Assembly (NCBI GenBank): GCA_031418775.1
Contig: JANOJN010000010.1
Span: forward strand, 1-23,917
DNA length: 23,917 nt
Direction: 5' to 3'
Origin: JANLQX01 sp031418775
GTDB taxonomy: Bacteria > Actinomycetota > Acidimicrobiia > Acidimicrobiales > JANYDT01
Shown here in pieces: positions 23,795-23,917 of the stretch; the first letter of the stretch is position 1, and each line of letters opens with the position of its first letter. The notes under the pieces were generated by a model that was given only the letters and a program-made list of their open reading frames with translations, searched no databases and was not told the origin of the DNA. The translations under genes and the position numbers were made by a program.

Positions 23795-23917
23795 GGTTCG
23801 ACGGTTCGACGGTTCGACGGTTCGACGGTTCGACGGTTCGACGGTTCGACGGTTCGACGGTTCGACGGTTCGACGGTTCGACGGTTCGACGGTTCGACGG
23901 TTCGACGGTTCGACGGT
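23795..23917. repeat. Tandem array of the 8-bp unit GGTTCGAC
   Basis: Fifteen perfect copies plus the first three bases of a sixteenth, with no variation, running to the last base of the window, so the true array length is unknown. The unit has no stop codon in any of the six frames. If translated it would give an eight-residue repeat, GSTVRRFD on the plus strand or VEPSNRRT on the minus strand. Its end position suggests that assembly stopped in the array. It lies about 280 bp upstream of the right-hand operon. Confidence 0.97.

Noticed and set aside
23795..23917. SOS (LexA) boxes, since the unit contains GTTCGA
   Set aside because: The half-sites are all in one orientation at 8-bp spacing. 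The palindromic TCGAAC-N4-GTTCGA form never occurs.

Overview
The window comes from a high-GC genome, and most of it can be assigned. The likely source is an actinobacterium of the Acidimicrobiia (Ilumatobacter-like). This is inference, not proof. It rests on the high GC, the many GTG starts, promoter -10 boxes placed for leaderless mRNAs, an Ala/Thr/Glu-rich linker behind a lipoprotein signal, and the mix of gene families. No rRNA, tRNA, CRISPR array or transposase gene was recognised. The right end stops inside a short tandem repeat, which looks like a contig end.

Layout. Bases 1-694 hold no credible gene. They carry nested direct and inverted repeats that form a roughly 310-bp imperfect palindrome. 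Next come a valyl-tRNA synthetase gene (+), a small membrane protein (-) and a PhyH-type dioxygenase (+). A minus-strand set follows, in transcription order: cytochrome P450, TrmB-like regulator, [3Fe-4S] ferredoxin, and an ACMSD-like metal-dependent hydrolase/decarboxylase. Its last three genes overlap by ATGA junctions. Diverging from it is a six-gene plus-strand run: sugar-type ABC importer (lipoprotein binding protein, double ATPase, permease), then the large, small and medium subunits of a molybdenum hydroxylase. A kinase-like gene (+) with a single-base frameshift follows. The right third is a second minus-strand operon of six genes, in transcription order: divergent SDR, ThuA-like protein, amidohydrolase, SDR, SDR, and a second P450 that is a paralogue of the first. 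The window ends in an array of 15 perfect copies of an 8-bp unit.

How it may fit together. Importer, molybdenum hydroxylase, two related P450s with a ferredoxin, three SDRs, two amidohydrolase-superfamily enzymes, a PhyH oxygenase and a regulator look like one inducible pathway for taking up and oxidising an organic compound. The substrate cannot be read from the sequence. Notable departures from family norms are His in place of the I-helix acid in both P450s, a substituted metal-ligand Asp in both amidohydrolase-type enzymes, and a missing Tyr/Lys pair in one SDR.
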